Position numbers and translations under genes: made by a program
Notes under the pieces: model-generated
Told to the model about the DNA's origin: nothing
The model's input: the letters and a program-made list of their open reading frames with translations, nothing else
The model's database searches: none
Assembly: GCF_024919295.1 (NCBI RefSeq)
Contig: NZ_JANWTC010000005.1
Span: forward strand, 62,001-126,000
Direction of reading: 5' to 3'
Length of the DNA: 64,000 nt
From: Corynebacterium lemuris
GTDB taxonomy: Bacteria; Actinomycetota; Actinomycetes; Mycobacteriales; Mycobacteriaceae
Shown: piece by piece, positions 60,944 to 64,000 of the stretch
Numbering within the stretch: position 1 is the first letter of the stretch
Layout: each line of letters starts with the position of its first letter

Positions 60944-61977
60944 TGCGCCGCCTCCTCCCCGCCCTCGTGGCCACGCTCGCGCTGGCCGGCTGCTCCCTGC
61001 CCACGCTGGATCTGTCGGATGCCTCCGCCACCTCGGAGCCGGTGCAGGCGCCGCGGCCCATTGCGCACGCCTACGGTCCGCCGCTGCCGGCCGGCGTGCT
61101 GGTGGAGGAGCCCGGGGAGGAGGAACCGCGCGAGATCAACACCTGGGATGTGGCCGGTTCCCTGCGCCCCCTCGAAGGCGAGGTCGACCTGGAGGAGACC
61201 ATCCCCCGGATCATGGAGCGCGGCCGCATCATCGTGGGCGTCGACCAGTCCCAGAATCTGCTGAGCTACCGGGACGGGGTCAGCGGTGAACTGCAGGGTT
61301 TCGAGGTGGACCTCGCCCGGGAGATCGCCCGTGACATCTTCGGTGACCCCGACCGGGTCGACTTCCGCTTCGTGGAGTCCTCCTCGAGCGTCCACTCGGT
61401 GCAGAACCACGAGGTCGACATGATCATCCGCACGACCACCGTCACCCGCACCCGGCAGCAGGAGGTGGCATTCTCCTCCCCCTACCTGACCACCGACTCC
61501 CGGCTGCTGGTGATGCACAATTCCGACATCGAGGGCGTGGCCCAGCTGCCGGGCCGCACCGTGTGCGTCACCCGGGACTCCACCGCCCTGGAGAAAGTAC
61601 GGATGTATGCCCCACAGTCCCGGATCCTCAAGACCCGCAGCTGGGCGGACTGCCTCGTGGCGCTCCAGCAGTACCAGGCCGATGCGATCCTCTCCGACGA
61701 CACCGTCCTGTCGGGCATCGCCGCCCAGGACCCCTACACGAACATTGTCGGAGAGTCCCTGGCCTCCGAGTCCTATGCGGTGGCCATGCCCATCCCGGAT
61801 GAGGACTACGACTCCTCCGGGCTGATCCGCCAGGTCAACTCCACCATCGAGAGGATCCGCTCCGACGGCACCTGGTGGCGGCTCTACGACCGGTGGTTCG
61901 CCGTCTACCTCGCCACGTCCGGGCCCCCGCCCCTGTCCTACCGCCCTGAACCGGCCCCCCAGGAGACGACACCGTGA
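60943..61977 (+). CDS. glnH: amino-acid-binding lipoprotein GlnH (sensor)
   Basis: 344 residues. A lipoprotein signal MRRLLPALVATLALAGC has the modified Cys at 17. A periplasmic-binding domain of family 3 follows (GRIIVGVDQSQNLLSYRDG, then LQGFEVDLAREIARD). In related genomes it binds Asp/Glu and signals through GlnX rather than serving transport, and no permease is nearby here. The ATG shares TGATG with glnX. Confidence 0.9.
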   Translation: MRRLLPALVATLALAGCSLPTLDLSDASATSEPVQAPRPIAHAYGPPLPAGVLVEEPGEEEPREINTWDVAGSLRPLEGEVDLEETIPRIMERGRIIVGVDQSQNLLSYRDGVSGELQGFEVDLAREIARDIFGDPDRVDFRFVESSSSVHSVQNHEVDMIIRTTTVTRTRQQEVAFSSPYLTTDSRLLVMHNSDIEGVAQLPGRTVCVTRDSTALEKVRMYAPQSRILKTRSWADCLVALQQYQADAILSDDTVLSGIAAQDPYTNIVGESLASESYAVAMPIPDEDYDSSGLIRQVNSTIERIRSDGTWWRLYDRWFAVYLATSGPPPLSYRPEPAPQETTP

Positions 61978-64000
61978 ACAACCCCGACCTCGAATTCCCG
62001 GAGGACCTGCCGGAGCCCGAGGGGCCCGCCGGCACCCAGGCGGTCCACTTCGATCCTTTCGCCGACGAGGATGACGACATCGATCCCGGCATCTCCGCCC
62101 TGTTGGAGGACCTGGGCCACCTTCGTGAGCAGCACGAGGCACACACCCAGGCAACGGTCACGGGGCCGGCCGGGCCGATCGGCACCGTCGGTACGGTCGC
62201 GGCGGCCGGGCCGGGGACGGAACCGACGGCGGCGCAGAAGCGGGACGACACCTCCGCCCGGGCCCGCCAGCTGGCGCTGTCGACCTTCCGGCAGCGGCGC
62301 GGTGCGGAGCGGGGCGACCGGACCGTCGCCGACGGCATGGTCGACCTGCCCTTTGTCGTACCCACCCGCCCCGAGGACGCGCTGCGCGATCCAGCCGAGG
62401 CGGAGGCCCAGGGGGTGCCCGCCCCGCAGCTGAGAACCGGTGACATGGTGGCAGGTCAGTACGAGATCCTCGGGGTCATCGCCCACGGCGGCATGGGGTG
62501 GATCTACCTGGCCAACGACCACTTCGTCTCCGGCAGGCTCGTCGTGCTCAAAGGTCTGCAGTCGGAGAAGTCCTCCGATGAGCAGGGGGCCGCGGTCGCC
62601 GAACGCGACTTCCTCTCGGACATCACCCACCCCGGCATCGTGAAGATCTACAACTTCATCGACGACCCCCGTGTCCCCGGCGGCTTCATCGTCATGGAGT
62701 ACGTGGGCGGGCCCTCCCTGCGGGCCCGCCGCAACGAGCAGGAGAACGGCGTCCTGCCGATCGATCTGGCAATGGCCTACATCATCGAGATCCTGCCCGC
62801 CCTCGACTACCTCCACTCCCGTGGGGTGGTCTACAACGACCTCAAGCCGGACAACATCGTTGTCACCGAGGACCAGGTCAAGCTCATCGACCTGGGTGCG
62901 GTCTCCGGTATCGGGGCCTACGGTTTCATCTACGGCACGCAGGGTTTCCAGGCCCCGGAGGTCGGGGCGCAGGGCCCGTCGGTGGCCAGCGACATCTACA
63001 CCGTCGGCCGTGCCCTCGCCTCGCTGACGGTGCACCTGCCGAAGGATGCTTCCGGGGTGTACCTGCCTGGCCTCCCCGACCCGGGTGAGGAGCCGCTGTT
63101 CCGCAAGCACCTGAGTTTCTACCGGCTGCTGCAGCGCTGCACCGCCGTGGACCCGGCCCGGCGCTTCCGGGACATCGACGAGCTGTCCACCCAGCTCCAC
63201 GGCGTCCTGCGGGAGGTCATCGCCGTGCGTTCCGGCATGCAGTACCCGGCGCAGCACTCCCTGTTCTCCCCGCAGCGCACCACCTTCGGCACCAAGCACC
63301 TCGTCTTCCGCACCGACCAGCTCATCGACGGCATTGACCGCACGGTGCGCATCACCGCCCCTGAGGTGGTCTCGGCGCTGCCGGCCCCGCTGATCGACCG
63401 CACCGACGTCGGTGCCCCCATGCTCTCGGGTTCCTCCTACACGGAGCCCCAGGAGGCACTGGAGACCCTGCGCCAGGCGATGAAAACCAGTGAGTACGAA
63501 CACTCGGCCGAGATCCCCCTGGGTGTGGTGCGTGCCATGCTGGACCTGGGTTTCACCGGCCAGGCCCGCACGTGGTTGAGTTCCCTGGAGGACGCTCTCG
63601 GCCATGACTGGCGTTTCCAGTGGTACTCGGGCGTGACCGCCCTGCTTCTCGACGACTACACCCCCGCCCAGCAGCATTTCGCCGAGGTCCTGAACATCCT
63701 GCCCGGTGAGGCCGCACCCAAACTGGCGTTGGCCGCCGTCGACGAGCTGATCCTCCAGCAGCTGGGCCACCACCACGCCGCCCTGCTGCCCGACAAGGTC
63801 TCCCGCTCCGCCTCCCTGCTGAGCACCAACCTGGAGGCCGTTGACGCCGATGTCTTCGCAGAGTTCAATCCGGAGTGGACCCACATCACCCAGGATCCGG
63901 CTGTCCTGCGTTTCAACACCATCGGCCTCTACGGTCTGGTGTGGGCGACGAACCCGACGACGGTGTCCTCGGCTTTCGGTCTGGCCCGGCAGTTGATGGC
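61974..64000 (+). CDS. pknG: serine/threonine protein kinase PknG, partial (3' end beyond window)
   Basis: 675 codons to the window end, from a GTG sharing GTGA with glnH. The N-terminal 160 residues are Asp/Glu/Pro/Ala-rich without any CxxC, so the rubredoxin of mycobacterial PknG is absent. The kinase domain has Gly-loop IAHGGMGWIYLA (about 168), the ATP Lys in VVLKGL (about 191), YNDLKPDN (about 287) and LIDLGAVS (about 303). A TPR-like helical region follows. In C. glutamicum PknG phosphorylates OdhI to control 2-oxoglutarate dehydrogenase. Confidence 0.94.
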   Translation, partial: MNNPDLEFPEDLPEPEGPAGTQAVHFDPFADEDDDIDPGISALLEDLGHLREQHEAHTQATVTGPAGPIGTVGTVAAAGPGTEPTAAQKRDDTSARARQLALSTFRQRRGAERGDRTVADGMVDLPFVVPTRPEDALRDPAEAEAQGVPAPQLRTGDMVAGQYEILGVIAHGGMGWIYLANDHFVSGRLVVLKGLQSEKSSDEQGAAVAERDFLSDITHPGIVKIYNFIDDPRVPGGFIVMEYVGGPSLRARRNEQENGVLPIDLAMAYIIEILPALDYLHSRGVVYNDLKPDNIVVTEDQVKLIDLGAVSGIGAYGFIYGTQGFQAPEVGAQGPSVASDIYTVGRALASLTVHLPKDASGVYLPGLPDPGEEPLFRKHLSFYRLLQRCTAVDPARRFRDIDELSTQLHGVLREVIAVRSGMQYPAQHSLFSPQRTTFGTKHLVFRTDQLIDGIDRTVRITAPEVVSALPAPLIDRTDVGAPMLSGSSYTEPQEALETLRQAMKTSEYEHSAEIPLGVVRAMLDLGFTGQARTWLSSLEDALGHDWRFQWYSGVTALLLDDYTPAQQHFAEVLNILPGEAAPKLALAAVDELILQQLGHHHAALLPDKVSRSASLLSTNLEAVDADVFAEFNPEWTHITQDPAVLRFNTIGLYGLVWATNPTTVSSAFGLARQLM

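Overview
The window is chromosomal DNA from a high-GC Corynebacterium (Mycobacteriales). The strongest evidence is the mycomembrane porin pair porH-porA downstream of groEL, the membrane-embedded SpeE cluster, an N-acetylglutamate synthase of the CG3035 type, a glnX-glnH-pknG cluster, and many genes that look leaderless, with a TANNNT -10 box 6-8 nt before the start codon. Gene order resembles the C. glutamicum region from folK/ftsH/hpt through groEL and mrp to pknG. I saw no tRNA, rRNA, CRISPR array or intact insertion sequence.

Layout. 1-8674 (minus): dacB-tilS-hpt, then ftsH-folE-folP-folB-folK and two small membrane proteins, covering cell-wall trimming, tRNA modification, purine salvage, membrane proteolysis and folate synthesis. 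8745-9299: ppa. 9296-13276 (minus): DUF4178-DUF2617-DUF4247-DUF350-SpeE plus a small membrane protein. 13423-18203 (plus): a rhodanese, a MarR regulator and a 1299-residue Pls/PosA-type single-module peptide synthetase with three membrane-embedded left-handed-beta-helix domains. 18252-19484: an orphan gene of lower GC. 19653-20552: ppk2. 20684-21169: porA and porH. 21575-23218: groEL, preceded by two CIRCE elements.

23418-39542 (minus) is the most unusual block: about 16 kb of nine tightly coupled genes. They encode two membrane proteins (one with an extracytoplasmic vWA domain and a Gly/Phe-rich cytoplasmic tail), a 1202-residue tubulin-like protein, two large unknown proteins, a GAP1-like (GTPase-associated) protein, a cytosolic vWA protein, a P-loop GTPase and a small membrane protein. 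It looks like a membrane-linked NTPase signalling or conflict system; its function cannot be read from sequence.

39655-48451 (plus): an M20 peptidase, a structured RNA leader with a leaderless leader peptide ahead of a stand-alone LeuA-regulatory-domain-like protein, and the complete mrpACDEFG Na+/H+ antiporter operon. 48580-51163 (minus): DUF3263, LytR_C, a YbdK-type ligase and a serine-less alpha/beta hydrolase. 51180-56996 (plus): def, N-acetylglutamate synthase, a VOC protein, xth, cls and a Na/Pi symporter. 57022-59239 (minus): an ABC-2 exporter and a Nudix hydrolase. 59339-64000 (plus): glnX-glnH-pknG, the amino-acid sensing module that controls 2-oxoglutarate metabolism; pknG runs off the window end.
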